Shown here: positions 42,522 through 53,377 of the stretch, piece after piece
Layout: every line of letters begins with the position of its first letter
How positions within the stretch are numbered: position 1 is the stretch's first letter
DNA from: Actinomycetota bacterium
GTDB lineage: Bacteria > Actinomycetota > Actinomycetes > Nanopelagicales > Nanopelagicaceae
Assembly: GCA_009699205.1 (NCBI GenBank)
Contig: WLOP01000002.1
Location: 124,001-188,000 of the forward strand
Direction of reading: 5' to 3'
DNA: 64,000 nt
The notes under the pieces: generated by a model
What the model was told of the DNA's origin: nothing
The model's database searches: none
The model's input: only the letters and a program-made list of their open reading frames with translations
Made by a program: the position numbers and the translations under genes

Positions 42522-44002
42522 TGGAAAGACCATTTACTGCTGATAGTAAATCCCTGAATCACATTGAGAACTTCCTCGGAGTTCCGATTTCGAATATTGA
42601 TCTGCCTGTCACTGGTTTAACGAATGCGAGTTCCGAAGTTGAAGCGGGAGATATCTTCCTGGCCTTTGCCGGCGCGAAAACTCACGGTGCCAATTTTGCA
42701 CAGGAAGCGCACAAGCGTGGCGCAGTAGCGATGTTGACCGATTCCGAAGGCAGCAGAGTTTTCAATGGATTACCAATAATCGTTGTAGATAACCCTAGAC
42801 GTGTAGCAGGTGGATTGAGCGCTTGGTTCTATGGGGAACCAATGCGAGATTTATTTTCCGTCGGGATAACTGGTACTAACGGAAAAACCACAACAACCAC
42901 ACTCTTACATCAAATTTGGACTTTAGCGGGCCGTGAAGCAGGGCTGATCGGAACTGTCGAAACTCGCATCGGCAAAGATATTTTGGCGAGTAAACACACG
43001 ACTCCAGAGAGCGCAGAACTCCAAGCACTTGTTGCTTCAATGAAGGAACGACACGTCACCAATCTTGCGATGGAAGTATCAAGCCATGCGATTGCTTTAG
43101 ACCGGATTCGCGGTGCTCATTTCTCCATTGTGGGTTTTACGAATCTTTCGCAGGATCACCTCGACTTTCATTCGACTCTTGAAGAGTATTTTTCGGTCAA
43201 ACGTTCCTTATTTGCTTTCGAATATGCAGGTTTAGCTCTTATCAATATTGATGATTCGCATGGCATGAAGCTTGCACAAAATCTTTCAATTCCGTATCAA
43301 TCTTTATCTCGCAAAGACGTAACAGCGGATTGGAATTATGTGCATGCGATTCGCGACAAGCGCGGGTATGAAATTGCTATTCGTGGAACTGGCGGGATAT
43401 TAATCAATTCTTTCTTGCCATTACTGGGGAGTTTCAACCTTGACAACGCATTGATGGCAATTGCTATCGCTTGCGAAAGTGGCGTTGATCCACTGCTGTT
43501 GGAAACGATTATTCCTAAACTCACTGGGGCTCGAGGCCGCTTAGAGGAAGTATTCGCCGGACAGAATTTTGGCGCCTATGTGGATTATGCGCATACGCCC
43601 GATGCAGTCGCGCGCGTTCTCGAAGCATGCGCCGAGAGAAAAACAGGGAGGGTTATTGGGGTTCTTGGTTGTGGTGGAGATCGAGATAGTTCAAAGAGGC
43701 CACTCATGGGACGAGAGCTTTTGAACGGCTGTGATATCGCGGTATTTACCAGTGATAATCCACGTTCTGAAAACCCGAATGCAATCTTAGAAGCGATGAC
43801 GAGCGGTCTTTCTCTTGCACAACCTCACGCGGTCATTGAAGATCGCAGGAAAGCAATCGCTTATGCCATCTCTCAGGCGAGCCCCGGTGACATCGTGATC
43901 GTCATGGGCAAGGGACACGAATCTGGTCAAGAGATCGCAGGCGTAATTCACGAATTTGATGATCGGGCCGTACTGGCTGAAGAGATTGCGAATTTGAAAT
44001 GA
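42521..44002 (+). CDS. murE: UDP-MurNAc-tripeptide synthetase MurE
   Basis: 493 aa. ATP-binding GITGTNGKTTTTTLL; Mur ligase centre domain; C-terminal DNPR motif in FTSDNPRSENP, typical of enzymes adding meso-diaminopimelate. Thus the organism probably has mDAP-type peptidoglycan. It acts in the cytosol on UDP-MurNAc-L-Ala-D-Glu. It overlaps murF by ATGA. Confidence 0.95.
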   Translation: MERPFTADSKSLNHIENFLGVPISNIDLPVTGLTNASSEVEAGDIFLAFAGAKTHGANFAQEAHKRGAVAMLTDSEGSRVFNGLPIIVVDNPRRVAGGLSAWFYGEPMRDLFSVGITGTNGKTTTTTLLHQIWTLAGREAGLIGTVETRIGKDILASKHTTPESAELQALVASMKERHVTNLAMEVSSHAIALDRIRGAHFSIVGFTNLSQDHLDFHSTLEEYFSVKRSLFAFEYAGLALINIDDSHGMKLAQNLSIPYQSLSRKDVTADWNYVHAIRDKRGYEIAIRGTGGILINSFLPLLGSFNLDNALMAIAIACESGVDPLLLETIIPKLTGARGRLEEVFAGQNFGAYVDYAHTPDAVARVLEACAERKTGRVIGVLGCGGDRDSSKRPLMGRELLNGCDIAVFTSDNPRSENPNAILEAMTSGLSLAQPHAVIEDRRKAIAYAISQASPGDIVIVMGKGHESGQEIAGVIHEFDDRAVLAEEIANLK

Positions 44003-45384
44003 TTACTCTATTTGCATCTGAAATTGCCGAAATAGTAGGCGGTGAGTTACATGCTCCGGCGAATTTAACGATTACAGAAAGCTCGACCTTCGATTCGCGA
44101 GACGTGTTACCTGGTGGAATCTTTTTCGCTCTCAAAGGCGAACATGCAGATGGACATGATTTTTTAGCGGATGCTTTCGCTCGTGGATGCGCAATAGCGA
44201 TAGTTTCGCACGCGGTTAATTATCCTTCAATTAATGTTCCGGATGTCGTTGTAGCCCTGACTAAATTGGCTATCCATGTTCGCAAAGAACTAAAGAACCT
44301 CACCGTCATCGGCATAACTGGCTCTCAAGGCAAGACGACCACTAAAGATCTGTTACAAGCGATTCTCTCGATTCACCATGAAACAATTGCGCCATTGGGT
44401 TCTTTGAATAATGAACTAGGTGTTCCGTTAACGCTGCTTCGTTGCACCCGGAGCACCGAGTATTGCATAGTGGAAATGGGCGCGAGACATAAGGGCGATA
44501 TCGCCGCGCTCACAGCGGTGGCTCAACCTAAAATTGGAGTTGTTCTCACTGTTGGTAACGCGCATGTGGGGGAGTTCGGATCTAGAGAAATAATCGCAGC
44601 AAGTAAGTTTGAATTGATTGAAAGTTTGCCATCCGACGGCACGGCGATTCTCGGTAGTTATGACTCTTTCACCGCGGCGATGGGCGCAGGAAAAGTAGGC
44701 CACGTTCTCTCTTTTGGAGAGTTGCCAACAGATCAGGTTCGCGCCGCTGATGTAGAAATACGCGAAGGCCGCGCACATTTTGATTTGGTTACCCCCTTGG
44801 GCAGAGAAGCTGTGGCACTGCGTCTAGTAGGGGCTTCTGCGATACCTAATGCTTTGGGAGCCGCGGCTGTAGCAAGCGTTTTGGAAATTCCACTTGATGT
44901 GATTGCAGGGGCGCTATCGACCGCCGAAGTTGTGAGTAAATGGAGAATGCAAATTCACGAGCTTTCCAATATCTTGCTCATAAACGATGCTTATAACGCA
45001 AACCCAGAATCGATGAGTGCAGCCCTTCGGACTCTGTCGCTCTTTGCGCAAGAACGTGGTGGGCAGTCGTGGGCATTTCTAGGAAAAATGCATGAACTCG
45101 GCGAGTCATCTGCCCAACTTCATGCTGAGATTGGGACCCTTGCTCAAGTAATGGGAATTGATCATTTGGTATGCATTGGAGCTCCGGAGTACGCGGGAGC
45201 CTTGGGTGCCGATAGTTCGATTGTCGTCCACCAATGCCGCGATCAGGTGCAAGCACAAGAACTTGGCGAACATTTCGCTCCAGGGGATGTGCTCCTTGTG
45301 AAAGCTTCTCGTTCCGAAGGTTTAGAAAAATTAGCAGCGCTCTTTGTGGAGAGTTATCAAGGCGAGGGAGAACCTGAACAATGA
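43999..45384 (+). CDS. murF: UDP-MurNAc-pentapeptide synthetase MurF
   Basis: 461 aa. [15 protein letters not shown] is the ATP loop; [14 protein letters not shown] and [17 protein letters not shown] are MurF-typical. It adds D-Ala-D-Ala to the stem peptide. Its D-Ala-D-Ala ligase partner (ddl) is not in the window. Coupled on both sides, with murE and mraY, by ATGA overlaps. Confidence 0.95.
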   Translation: MITLFASEIAEIVGGELHAPANLTITESSTFDSRDVLPGGIFFALKGEHADGHDFLADAFARGCAIAIVSHAVNYPSINVPDVVVALTKLAIHVRKELKNLTVIGITGSQGKTTTKDLLQAILSIHHETIAPLGSLNNELGVPLTLLRCTRSTEYCIVEMGARHKGDIAALTAVAQPKIGVVLTVGNAHVGEFGSREIIAASKFELIESLPSDGTAILGSYDSFTAAMGAGKVGHVLSFGELPTDQVRAADVEIREGRAHFDLVTPLGREAVALRLVGASAIPNALGAAAVASVLEIPLDVIAGALSTAEVVSKWRMQIHELSNILLINDAYNANPESMSAALRTLSLFAQERGGQSWAFLGKMHELGESSAQLHAEIGTLAQVMGIDHLVCIGAPEYAGALGADSSIVVHQCRDQVQAQELGEHFAPGDVLLVKASRSEGLEKLAALFVESYQGEGEPEQ

Positions 45385-46439
45385 GAGAGATATTGATAGC
45401 CGGAGCTATCGCACTATTAATCAGTTTATTTGGTACTCCGTTTCTCATTCGTGTTATCACTCGTAAAGGATATGGACAGATCATTCGCGAAGATGGTCCT
45501 CAGAGTCATCACACAAAAAGCGGTACCCCAACTATGGGCGGAATCATCATTATTCTTGCAAGTTTTGTTGGTTACCTTATAAGCCACCTTTTGACTGGAG
45601 TCGCAATTAGCGTTTCGGTTTTGCTGGTTATGGCTTTGATGTTTACCCTCGGTTCAGTCGGCTTAATGGATGACTGGCTTAAAGTTTCTAAGCAACGTTC
45701 TTTGGGTTTGCGTCCACGTCAGAAAATCATTGGACAGGCAATTTTTGCTGGTGGATTTGCTGCCTTAGGAATTCATTTTGCGGATGCCGATGGGCTTACG
45801 CCTCTCTCCTTAAATCTTTCGACTGTCCGCGATACCTCACTCAAACTTGGGGCAGTTATCGTTGTTCTGTGGGTTCTGTTTATGGTAATCGGAACTAGTA
45901 ATGCAGTAAATCTCACTGATGGTTTGGATGGATTAGCTACTGGCGCTTCGGTTATGACTTTCCTCGCATTTATATTGATTGGCGTGTGGGAGTTTGGACA
46001 AGGTTGCGCAGTATCACCAGGGCTTAACTGTTATCAAGTGCGAGACCCCTTGGATTTAGCAGTGTTTGCTGCAGCCTGCGCTGGCGCGTGCACTGGTTTC
46101 CTTTGGTGGAATGCATCCCCGGCCAAAATATTTATGGGTGATACGGGATCACTGGCACTCGGTGGCGCGCTTGCAGGAATTGCATCAACGTTGAGAATTG
46201 AGTTGCTTCTCGTTGCTTTAGGTGGACTATTTGTAATAATCACGATGTCTGTAATTATCCAAAGGTATTATTTTAAATTATCAGGTGGAAAGAGAGTCTT
46301 CAAAATGGCTCCCTTACAACACCACTTCGAACTTCTTGGCTGGGGAGAGGTAACAATCGTTCTACGCTTTTGGATTATTCAAGGGTTGGCAGTTGCTCTT
46401 GGGCTAGGTCTTTTCTACGCGCAATGGGTCGCAAGATAA
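45381..46439 (+). CDS. mraY: Phospho-MurNAc-pentapeptide translocase MraY
   Basis: 352 aa, about ten membrane segments. Motifs: [12 protein letters not shown] near the N-terminus, [33 protein letters not shown] and the C-terminal [11 protein letters not shown]. It links the Mur precursor to undecaprenyl phosphate, making lipid I at the inner face of the membrane. Confidence 0.97.
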   Translation: MREILIAGAIALLISLFGTPFLIRVITRKGYGQIIREDGPQSHHTKSGTPTMGGIIIILASFVGYLISHLLTGVAISVSVLLVMALMFTLGSVGLMDDWLKVSKQRSLGLRPRQKIIGQAIFAGGFAALGIHFADADGLTPLSLNLSTVRDTSLKLGAVIVVLWVLFMVIGTSNAVNLTDGLDGLATGASVMTFLAFILIGVWEFGQGCAVSPGLNCYQVRDPLDLAVFAAACAGACTGFLWWNASPAKIFMGDTGSLALGGALAGIASTLRIELLLVALGGLFVIITMSVIIQRYYFKLSGGKRVFKMAPLQHHFELLGWGEVTIVLRFWIIQGLAVALGLGLFYAQWVAR

Positions 46440-46440
46440 G

Positions 46441-47796
46441 ATGAAAAGTAATGATTTCAAGGGTGCGCATGTACTAGTTCTTGGTGCAGGCGTCACCGGG
46501 CAATCGGTCAAGAAGGTACTAACCAGCTTTGGCGCAATTGTCACACTTGTAGATGATGCCCTCGAAACTCCTTCAGATTTCTCAATCTCACAGACAGATT
46601 GGAAAATTGCTATCGCGTCTCCAGGATGGCCCGTGGATCATCCGTTAGTTAAAGAATTGAATTCCCAAGGGGTATCAGTAATAAGTGAAATTGATTTGGC
46701 GTGGGATCTTCATTTAGACCTCGCGCCTTCACAAAAATGGTTGGCCATTACTGGGACTAATGGAAAGACGACAAGTGTCGAATTAACGACAGCTATGCTC
46801 AATTCGGGCGGACTCAATGCAACTGCGTGTGGCAATATCGGCGATACCGTGATTGAAGCGATCATGCACGAGCCTCCTTACGATCATTTGGTTCTAGAGA
46901 TTTCTTCGTATCAACTTAAATGGAGTAAGAAACCCGAATTTGTGTCTGCGGCTATTTTGAACATCGCAGATGACCACGTTGATTGGCACGGAAGTTTTGA
47001 AGATTATGTGGCCTCCAAAATCAGCATCCTTGATAGAAGTGCTATTGCGGTTCTCAATGCTGGTGACGGTGAAGTAGTTCTTGCCACTCAGAATTGGCAA
47101 GGCCGCAAAGTTTTCTATTCTTTAGATACCCCTGGCGCAGGGGAGATGGGTGTAGTTGAAGATCTCTTGCTCGATAGAGCATTTGTCGCAGATGCAGAAG
47201 AAGCAACCGTGGTCGCCGAACTTGCGGAAGTCCAGCCAATGGCGGCACATAATGTTTCGAATGCATTAGCGGCTGCTGCACTCGCCCTCTCCGTCGGCGT
47301 AAGTCACGAAGATATCCGACGCACGATTAAGGATTTTCGTCCCGGACGTCATCGCATCGAAACAGTTCTTGTATCCGATGGCATTACATGGATTAATGAT
47401 TCAAAAGCTACAAACCCTCATGCAGCTCTGGCCTCGCTCATGTCGCAAGAGTCCATCATTTGGATTGCAGGAGGGTTAGCCAAAGGCGCCAAAATGGGGG
47501 ATTTAGTTTCCCGCGTTCACGGACGAGTGAAGGCTGCGATATTGATTGGTCGAGATCGAGAACTCATAGCAGATGAACTCACACGAGTAGCTCCTCAGGT
47601 ACAAATTTTGCGCATTGATGCCGCGGAAGAAAATTCGCTGATGGAAGAAGTTGTTCGCGCCGCGCTTGACCTAGCCAAAACCGGAGATGTAGTAATGCTT
47701 GCACCAGCCTGTGCTTCTATGGATCAATTCATCTCCTACTCTGACCGCGGAGATCAGTTTGCGGAGGCGGTAAGAAAATTGGTGGGAAAGAAATGA
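46441..47796 (+). CDS. murD: UDP-MurNAc-L-alanine D-glutamate ligase MurD
   Basis: 451 aa. An N-terminal Rossmann-like VLVLGAGVTGQSVKK precedes the ATP loop AITGTNGKTTSVEL. The C-terminal domain contains GITWINDSKATNPHAAL and VMLAPACASMDQF. It adds D-Glu to UDP-MurNAc-L-Ala. It starts one base after the mraY stop and overlaps ftsW by ATGA. Confidence 0.95.
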   Translation: MKSNDFKGAHVLVLGAGVTGQSVKKVLTSFGAIVTLVDDALETPSDFSISQTDWKIAIASPGWPVDHPLVKELNSQGVSVISEIDLAWDLHLDLAPSQKWLAITGTNGKTTSVELTTAMLNSGGLNATACGNIGDTVIEAIMHEPPYDHLVLEISSYQLKWSKKPEFVSAAILNIADDHVDWHGSFEDYVASKISILDRSAIAVLNAGDGEVVLATQNWQGRKVFYSLDTPGAGEMGVVEDLLLDRAFVADAEEATVVAELAEVQPMAAHNVSNALAAAALALSVGVSHEDIRRTIKDFRPGRHRIETVLVSDGITWINDSKATNPHAALASLMSQESIIWIAGGLAKGAKMGDLVSRVHGRVKAAILIGRDRELIADELTRVAPQVQILRIDAAEENSLMEEVVRAALDLAKTGDVVMLAPACASMDQFISYSDRGDQFAEAVRKLVGKK

Positions 47797-48944
47797 AAAA
47801 GCAGAATTTTATAACGCGGCCAATAAGCGCCTATTACCTGCTTTTAGCAAGTACGGCTGGCCTCACTGGTCTCGGAATCATCATGGTCCTATCTGCTTCA
47901 TCAATTCATTCTCTCGAAACCAACGGGTCATCTTTTGCGATCTTCTTTAAGCAACTCTTTTTTCTGAGTATCGCTTTACCTTTAGGCTACGTTGCTTCTC
48001 GTCTTCCTCTAATTAGATGGCGAAATCTTGCTAAATTCGCTCTTATCATTACGGTTGCGATTCTGTTCATCGTGCAGATTCCAAGAGTGGGCCAAAACGT
48101 TGGCGGTAACGTGAACTGGATAGGAGTTGGTCCGTTCACAATTCAACCAAGTGAATTTGGAAAATTTCTGATGTGCCTGTGGGCCGGATACATGATTGCC
48201 AACAGAGAAAATTCGCGTACAAGCCAAAAGAATCTCATGCTCTTAATCTCGCCAGGTTTTGCAGGTGTAGCTCTATTGATACTAAAAGGTCGCGATCTTG
48301 GTACAACGTGTGTTTATGCCGCGATATTTGTTGGCGTGCTATTTATCGCAGGAATTTCAATGCGTTTTATTGCTGCGACGAGTGCTGGTGCAGTTGCCGC
48401 AGTCTTAGGGTTAATTCTCACGGCGCCTGCCCGCGCCGATCGTCTCAAAGCGGTCTTCAAGCCTTTCGCCCCGGAGTATTACAAATTAGCTGGATGGCAG
48501 CCCGCACATAGCATTATGGGGCTGGCAAGCGGGGGGTTCTTTGGAGTTGGCCTTGGTGCGAGCCGTCAAAAATGGGGCAACTTGGCCGAAGCCCATACAG
48601 ATTTCATTATCTCCGTTATCGGAGAAGAACTTGGATTACTAGGAACTCTTACAGTCATTGTTCTCTTAGGAATACTCATAATTTCTATATTCAGAATTGC
48701 CCTGCGAGCTCAAGACACGATGGTGCGTTATACCTGCGCTGGTATTGGCTGCGCGATTGCGGCACAGTCCATTCTTAATATTGGCACTGCGACGAGCGTG
48801 TTACCTGTGGTTGGCGTTACTTTGCCACTTCTTTCCTATGGGGGATCTTCGCTGATCGCAACTTACTTATCTTTGGGTTTCGTACTTGGCGCAGCAAGGA
48901 GAGATCCTGAAATCGCTAGTGTTTTGAAAAAAGATAAACCATGA
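47793..48944 (+). CDS. ftsW: Septal peptidoglycan glycosyltransferase FtsW
   Basis: 383 aa, SEDS family, about ten membrane segments. Diagnostic stretches are GVGPFTIQPSEFGKFLM, KGRDLGTTCVYAAIFVGVLF, the loop AHTDFIISVIGEELG, and the C-terminal GVTLPLLSYGGSSLIATYLSLG. It polymerises lipid II at the septum with FtsI. The overlap with murG is ATGA. Confidence 0.95.
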   Translation: MKKQNFITRPISAYYLLLASTAGLTGLGIIMVLSASSIHSLETNGSSFAIFFKQLFFLSIALPLGYVASRLPLIRWRNLAKFALIITVAILFIVQIPRVGQNVGGNVNWIGVGPFTIQPSEFGKFLMCLWAGYMIANRENSRTSQKNLMLLISPGFAGVALLILKGRDLGTTCVYAAIFVGVLFIAGISMRFIAATSAGAVAAVLGLILTAPARADRLKAVFKPFAPEYYKLAGWQPAHSIMGLASGGFFGVGLGASRQKWGNLAEAHTDFIISVIGEELGLLGTLTVIVLLGILIISIFRIALRAQDTMVRYTCAGIGCAIAAQSILNIGTATSVLPVVGVTLPLLSYGGSSLIATYLSLGFVLGAARRDPEIASVLKKDKP

Positions 48945-50041
48945 CCCATCTCGGTAAGACAATTGTTTTTGCCGGCGGCGGTACTGCCGGACATATCGAA
49001 CCGGCACTTGCCGTAGCCCGAGGCTGGAGGAGCGACCACCCCCAAGATGAGTGCATATTTCTTGGGACCGATAGTGGTCTTGAAAAGTCTTTGATTCCTG
49101 CGGCTGGCTTTGCTTTATCAACTATTCCTAAAGTTCCCATGCCACGAAAATTGGAACTATCAACACTACTTTTCCCCGCGCGATTTATTCGAAGCATCTT
49201 CGCCGCTAAGAGGGTAATCGCGAATAAAGATTTAGTCGTGGGTTTTGGGGGTTATGTTTCCGCGCCTGCCTATCTAGCAGCGGCAATCTCTCGAGTTCCC
49301 ATAGTCATCCACGATGCGAATTCGACAATTGGTTGGGCAAACAAATTAGGCGCTCTTTTTACTTCGCACTTAGCGGTGTCACAACGCGTGGATAGCGGCA
49401 AATTCATGAACGCTACCGTTACGGGATTGCCGTTACGCCAGGATGTTGAATTGTCCGTACAGGCATCGCGTCTAGATTGGGCTCAAGCCCGCAGTGATGC
49501 GCGTCAAAGGATGGGTTGGAATGCACATGAGCCAACGTTATTGATCTTGGGAGGCTCGCAAGGGTCAGTTTTTATGAATCAAGTGATCGCCAAAAGTTTA
49601 GATGCGCTTCAAAAGCGAGGTTTTCAAGTTATTCATTCAGTAGGGCAAAAAAATCTCCTTCCGCAGAATCAAGGCGGCTACAAGGCGACCAATTACATCA
49701 ACGATGTCGCTTCTGCCTACCTCGGAGCAGATGTGGTGATCGCTCGTAGTGGAGCGGTTACCTGCGCTGAATTTGGCGCCCTTGGAAAGATGGCGATATT
49801 TGTACCACTTCCTATTGGAAATGGAGAACAATCCAAAAATGCAGATTTTCTTGTGAAGGAAAGTCGTGCCATCGTGGTGAAGCAAGAAGAATTCACGTCG
49901 CAGTGGCTTGAAACCAATATTGACCGAGCGCTGAAACAATCTAAGGATTTGCCACAGGAGAGTATGTGGAATGATTTAGCGTCCGTTGAAAAGATTTGTC
50001 AGATGATGCGCGAAGCTATGTCGAACGGAGCCGATCGGTGA
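48941..50041 (+). CDS. murG: UDP-GlcNAc:undecaprenyl-PP-MurNAc GlcNAc transferase MurG
   Basis: 366 aa, GT28 GT-B enzyme. N-terminal VFAGGGTAGHIEPALAVA is the lipid I-binding glycine loop; HDANSTIGWANKL and LLILGGSQGSVFMN follow, then RSGAVTCAEFGALGKMAIFVPLPIGNGEQ. It makes lipid II on the cytoplasmic face. The stop overlaps the GTG of murC. Confidence 0.95.
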   Translation: MTHLGKTIVFAGGGTAGHIEPALAVARGWRSDHPQDECIFLGTDSGLEKSLIPAAGFALSTIPKVPMPRKLELSTLLFPARFIRSIFAAKRVIANKDLVVGFGGYVSAPAYLAAAISRVPIVIHDANSTIGWANKLGALFTSHLAVSQRVDSGKFMNATVTGLPLRQDVELSVQASRLDWAQARSDARQRMGWNAHEPTLLILGGSQGSVFMNQVIAKSLDALQKRGFQVIHSVGQKNLLPQNQGGYKATNYINDVASAYLGADVVIARSGAVTCAEFGALGKMAIFVPLPIGNGEQSKNADFLVKESRAIVVKQEEFTSQWLETNIDRALKQSKDLPQESMWNDLASVEKICQMMREAMSNGADR

Positions 50042-51429
50042 ATTACAGTCTTCAAGACCTGAAAGGTAAACGCGTCCATTTTGTAGGAATCGGTGGATAC
50101 GGCATGAGCGGCTTAGCCCGCATCATGCGTACCGATGGAATTGAAGTGAGTGGTTCGGATATGAAAGATTCAAAGATACTCACCGGCCTGCGCGCTCTAG
50201 GCGCAGTGGCGGTTCAAGGCCATCGCGCCGAAAATGTAGAAGGTGCGGATTTCCTTGTGTACACAAGTGCAATCCATGCAGATAACCCTGAAATGCTTAA
50301 AGCGCAGCAGATGGGGATACCAATTCTTTCTCGTGCACAAGCGCTTGCAATCTTAATTTCCGGTTCCGTCAGCGTTGCAGTAGCTGGTGCGCATGGAAAG
50401 ACCACAACCACTTCCATGCTCACAGTTGCCATTCAAAGTTGCGGCGAAGATCCTTCTTTTTCCATCGGCGGTACAGTCAGTGCAGCAGGTTCTAATGCGC
50501 ATAGAGGCACAGGTAAGTATTTTGTCATAGAGGCCGATGAATCAGATGGGTCCTTTGTCGAGTACCGTCCTTTCGGGGCAATCATTACCAACATCGAACA
50601 TGATCACGTTCAACATTTTCCGACAGAAGAATTGTTCTTCGATGCTTTCAGAGATTTCATTGCGACTATCGCACCTGAAGGTTTCTTGGTCTATTGCGCA
50701 GATGATGCCGGGGCAGCCTTGTGTGGCTCTGAAACAAAGCATTGCAGAACAATTTCTTATGGAGTTCACCCCGATGCGGATTTGCGCATTGATCACATTG
50801 AACTTAATCCCACCGGTTCCACCGCCCGCGCACTTTGGCATGGCCGCGCAATCGGCACGCTAGAGATACATGTGCCAGGCCACCACAATCTTCTCGATGC
50901 AGCAGCTGCACTTAGCGCAGGTTTAGCTTTAGGACTTCCAGCTCTTGAGTTAATGAATGGCCTTTCCACTTTCCGAGGTGCTGGGCGGAGATTCGAATTT
51001 AAAGGACAAGTTGACGGTATTCGAGTGATAGATGATTACGGACATCACCCGACAGAGATTTCGGTAACTTTGCAAGCTGCAAAAAGATATGCCACTGATG
51101 GTCGCGTACTCGTACTTTTCCAAGCGCATCACTATTGGAGAACGAAAGCATTCGCGACGGAGTTTGCGGCGGCTTTAGATATTGCTGATCATGCTTGGGT
51201 ATTAGAAGTGTATGGACCAGGTGAAACGCCTCTTGAAGGGGGCATGGGGACTTCAATCACCGATCTCATGAAAAATGGAACGTTCGAACCTAATTTCATT
51301 ACCGTCGTTGATGCGATTGCTGCTGAGGCTAAACCTGGTGATGTAATCATGACAGTCGGAGCAGGTGGCGATGTGGGCTCTCTTGGGCCAGTGATCTTGG
51401 AATCGCTGGCAAAACGAAATGAAAAATAG
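50038..51429 (+). CDS. murC: UDP-MurNAc L-alanine ligase MurC
   Basis: About 463 aa. N-terminal VHFVGIGGYGMSGLARIM is MurC-typical; the ATP loop is AGAHGKTTTTSML; IEADESDGSF follows; the C-terminal VIDDYGHHPTEI is also diagnostic. It adds the first L-alanine to UDP-MurNAc. The GTG at 50038 overlaps the murG stop (GTGA), the same arrangement as its neighbours; an ATG at 49996 inside murG was rejected. murB is absent between murC and ftsQ. Confidence 0.95.
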   Translation: MNYSLQDLKGKRVHFVGIGGYGMSGLARIMRTDGIEVSGSDMKDSKILTGLRALGAVAVQGHRAENVEGADFLVYTSAIHADNPEMLKAQQMGIPILSRAQALAILISGSVSVAVAGAHGKTTTTSMLTVAIQSCGEDPSFSIGGTVSAAGSNAHRGTGKYFVIEADESDGSFVEYRPFGAIITNIEHDHVQHFPTEELFFDAFRDFIATIAPEGFLVYCADDAGAALCGSETKHCRTISYGVHPDADLRIDHIELNPTGSTARALWHGRAIGTLEIHVPGHHNLLDAAAALSAGLALGLPALELMNGLSTFRGAGRRFEFKGQVDGIRVIDDYGHHPTEISVTLQAAKRYATDGRVLVLFQAHHYWRTKAFATEFAAALDIADHAWVLEVYGPGETPLEGGMGTSITDLMKNGTFEPNFITVVDAIAAEAKPGDVIMTVGAGGDVGSLGPVILESLAKRNEK

Positions 51430-51437
51430 ATTCCGCC

Positions 51438-52112
51438 GTGAACGCCAAAGGTAAGAAAACTGCAATCGCAACCCTGCTTCTTGCTACGGTCATTGCTATT
51501 GCGTATCTCCTCGGTTGGTCTTCGGTTTTTGTAGTTAAATCTTTAGCAGTGCGTGGTGCGCCCTCGACTTCTGTTGCCGCAATAATAGAAACCAGATCTG
51601 GTATTCATGTAGGAGATAAGTTAGCTCGAATCGAAACTCGCAAAATTCAGAGCACGCTTTCGGATATTTCTTGGTTAGACCATGTCAATATCGCTCGAAA
51701 CTGGCTCCGAGGTAGCATCGTTATCTCCGTTTCCGAAAAATCTCCTGTGGCTAAATTTCGCGGACATTTACTTGATGAGCAGGGTAGTGAGTTTGATCTT
51801 CCTCAAAGTGCGAAGGTTCCGGTTCCGACCATTACGGCAACAACCCAACAATTGGCGAAATTGGGGCTTCTCCTGATGTACTCGCTCCCCGAAGATATTC
51901 GCTCGAAAGTCTCTGGAATCAGCGTCGCTTCACGTCAGGTTTTTTCCTTCACTATCGCGGCAAGTTCTACTAGAGAGATTGCGGTCGAATGGGGAAATCT
52001 GGAAGATAGTGAGGTAAAGATAAAGGTTTATCGCACCTTGATTGCATTGCCAGAAAATCGGAAGATTATTTTTATGGATTTATCTTCACCATTTTCTCCA
52101 ATTGTGAAATGA
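51438..52112 (+). CDS. ftsQ: Cell division protein FtsQ
   Basis: 224 aa with a GTG start 8 nt after murC. One membrane segment (ATLLLATVIAIAYLLGW) precedes a POTRA domain (VVKSLAVRGAPSTSVAAII...) and the FtsQ beta domain (ISWLDHVNIARNWLRGSIVISVSEKSPVAKF). It scaffolds the divisome with FtsL and FtsB. It ends the tightly coupled part of the cluster. Confidence 0.92.
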   Translation: MNAKGKKTAIATLLLATVIAIAYLLGWSSVFVVKSLAVRGAPSTSVAAIIETRSGIHVGDKLARIETRKIQSTLSDISWLDHVNIARNWLRGSIVISVSEKSPVAKFRGHLLDEQGSEFDLPQSAKVPVPTITATTQQLAKLGLLLMYSLPEDIRSKVSGISVASRQVFSFTIAASSTREIAVEWGNLEDSEVKIKVYRTLIALPENRKIIFMDLSSPFSPIVK

Positions 52113-52171
52113 AAAATATTTAAATTAACTGGCCGTGTCGGTGTTTGCTTCACCATCAACATCGCCCTACC

Positions 52172-52200
52172 TTCACCTCAAGGAAATACGGCACCATAAT
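52172..52200 (+). promoter_or_regulatory. Candidate promoter of ftsZ
   Basis: TTCACC (52172-52177) and CATAAT (52195-52200) are separated by 17 nt in the 127-bp gap after ftsQ. The transcript would carry a leader of about 33 nt with GAGGAGG before the GTG start. The gap also contains a small CTCAACCTGAG inverted repeat. Confidence 0.5.
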
Positions 52201-52239
52201 TCTCAACCTGAGGTTTATGGTTCATGAGGAGGAAATATC

Positions 52240-53373
52240 GTGGCTTCACCACAAAATTATTTAGCGGTCATCAAAGTTGTTGGCATTGGTGGCGGTGGAG
52301 TCAACGCAGTAAATCGCATGATCGATGTGGGACTTAAAGGTGTCGAGTTCATTGCAATCAATACAGATGCACAACATTTATTAATGAGTGATGCAGATGT
52401 AAAATTAGATATTGGTCGTAAATCTACAAAGGGATTAGGTGCAGGCGCGTCACCTACACGCGGACGCGAAGCTGTCTTAGAACATGTAGATGAAATTGAA
52501 GAAGTTCTTCGCGGCGCCGATATGGTTTTTGTAACAGCAGGTGAAGGCGGCGGAACCGGCACAGGCGGAGCGCCAATCGTTGCCAAGATTGCTCGCGAAT
52601 TAGGTGCGTTAACAATTGGTGTGGTGACACGTCCCTTTGCATTCGAAGGAAAAATTCGCACAGCGCAAGCCGAAGCTGGAATCGAAGAGCTACGTGCAGA
52701 AGTCGATACGTTGATTGTTATTCCTAACGATCGCCTTCTTGCCATATCAGATCGCAACATCACTGCAGTGGATGCATTCAAGAGTGCGGATCAGGTATTG
52801 CTCTCTGGCGTACAAGGAATCACAGAGATTATTACTCAACCAGGTTTGATTAACTTAGATTTTGCAGATGTCAAAAGTGTCATGACCGATGCTGGTTCTG
52901 CGCTCATGGGTATCGGTTCTGCGCGAGGCGAAAATAGAGCGTTGCGCGCGGCCGAGTTGGCAATTTCAAGCCCTTTGCTTGAAGCTTCAATTGATGGAGC
53001 AATGGGAGTACTTCTTTCTGTCGCTGGAGGATCTGATCTAGGACTCTTCGAAATCAATGAAGCTTGCGAACTTGTACAAGCGGCAGCCCATCCCAACGCT
53101 AATTTAATTTTTGGAACCACCATTGATGATGCACTTGGTGACGAGGTACGCATTACGGTTATCGCAGCGGGATTCGAAGGCGGGGCACCTAAGAAAGTGG
53201 ATATGCCGATTATCGATGCGGCCACACTTAGTGGACACGCAGATCCGATTCCAGCAAATGATCCTTTGGCGGTTGCGCTAGAACTTCCAGATGAGAACTC
53301 CACCCGTAAGCGAGTGACTTTTGAAGAGCTTGTTGCTGAAGACGAAATTGATGTACCTGATTTCATGAAGTAA
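52240..53373 (+). CDS. ftsZ: Cell division GTPase FtsZ
   Basis: 377 aa. The nucleotide-binding signature [12 protein letters not shown] and the synergy loop [11 protein letters not shown] are intact. The C-terminal peptide [11 protein letters not shown] matches the conserved actinobacterial tail that binds SepF and FtsW. The linker before it is short (about 50 residues). GTG start with a strong GAGGAGG ribosome binding site. There is no ftsA, so SepF and SepH probably tether and assist the ring. Confidence 0.98.
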   Translation: MASPQNYLAVIKVVGIGGGGVNAVNRMIDVGLKGVEFIAINTDAQHLLMSDADVKLDIGRKSTKGLGAGASPTRGREAVLEHVDEIEEVLRGADMVFVTAGEGGGTGTGGAPIVAKIARELGALTIGVVTRPFAFEGKIRTAQAEAGIEELRAEVDTLIVIPNDRLLAISDRNITAVDAFKSADQVLLSGVQGITEIITQPGLINLDFADVKSVMTDAGSALMGIGSARGENRALRAAELAISSPLLEASIDGAMGVLLSVAGGSDLGLFEINEACELVQAAAHPNANLIFGTTIDDALGDEVRITVIAAGFEGGAPKKVDMPIIDAATLSGHADPIPANDPLAVALELPDENSTRKRVTFEELVAEDEIDVPDFMK

Positions 53374-53377
53374 GCGC

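Noticed and set aside
51280-51295. GTTCGAAC-like sequence in murC as second SOS box
   Set aside because: It lacks the TCGAAC-N4-GTTCGA spacing and lies within a coding sequence.
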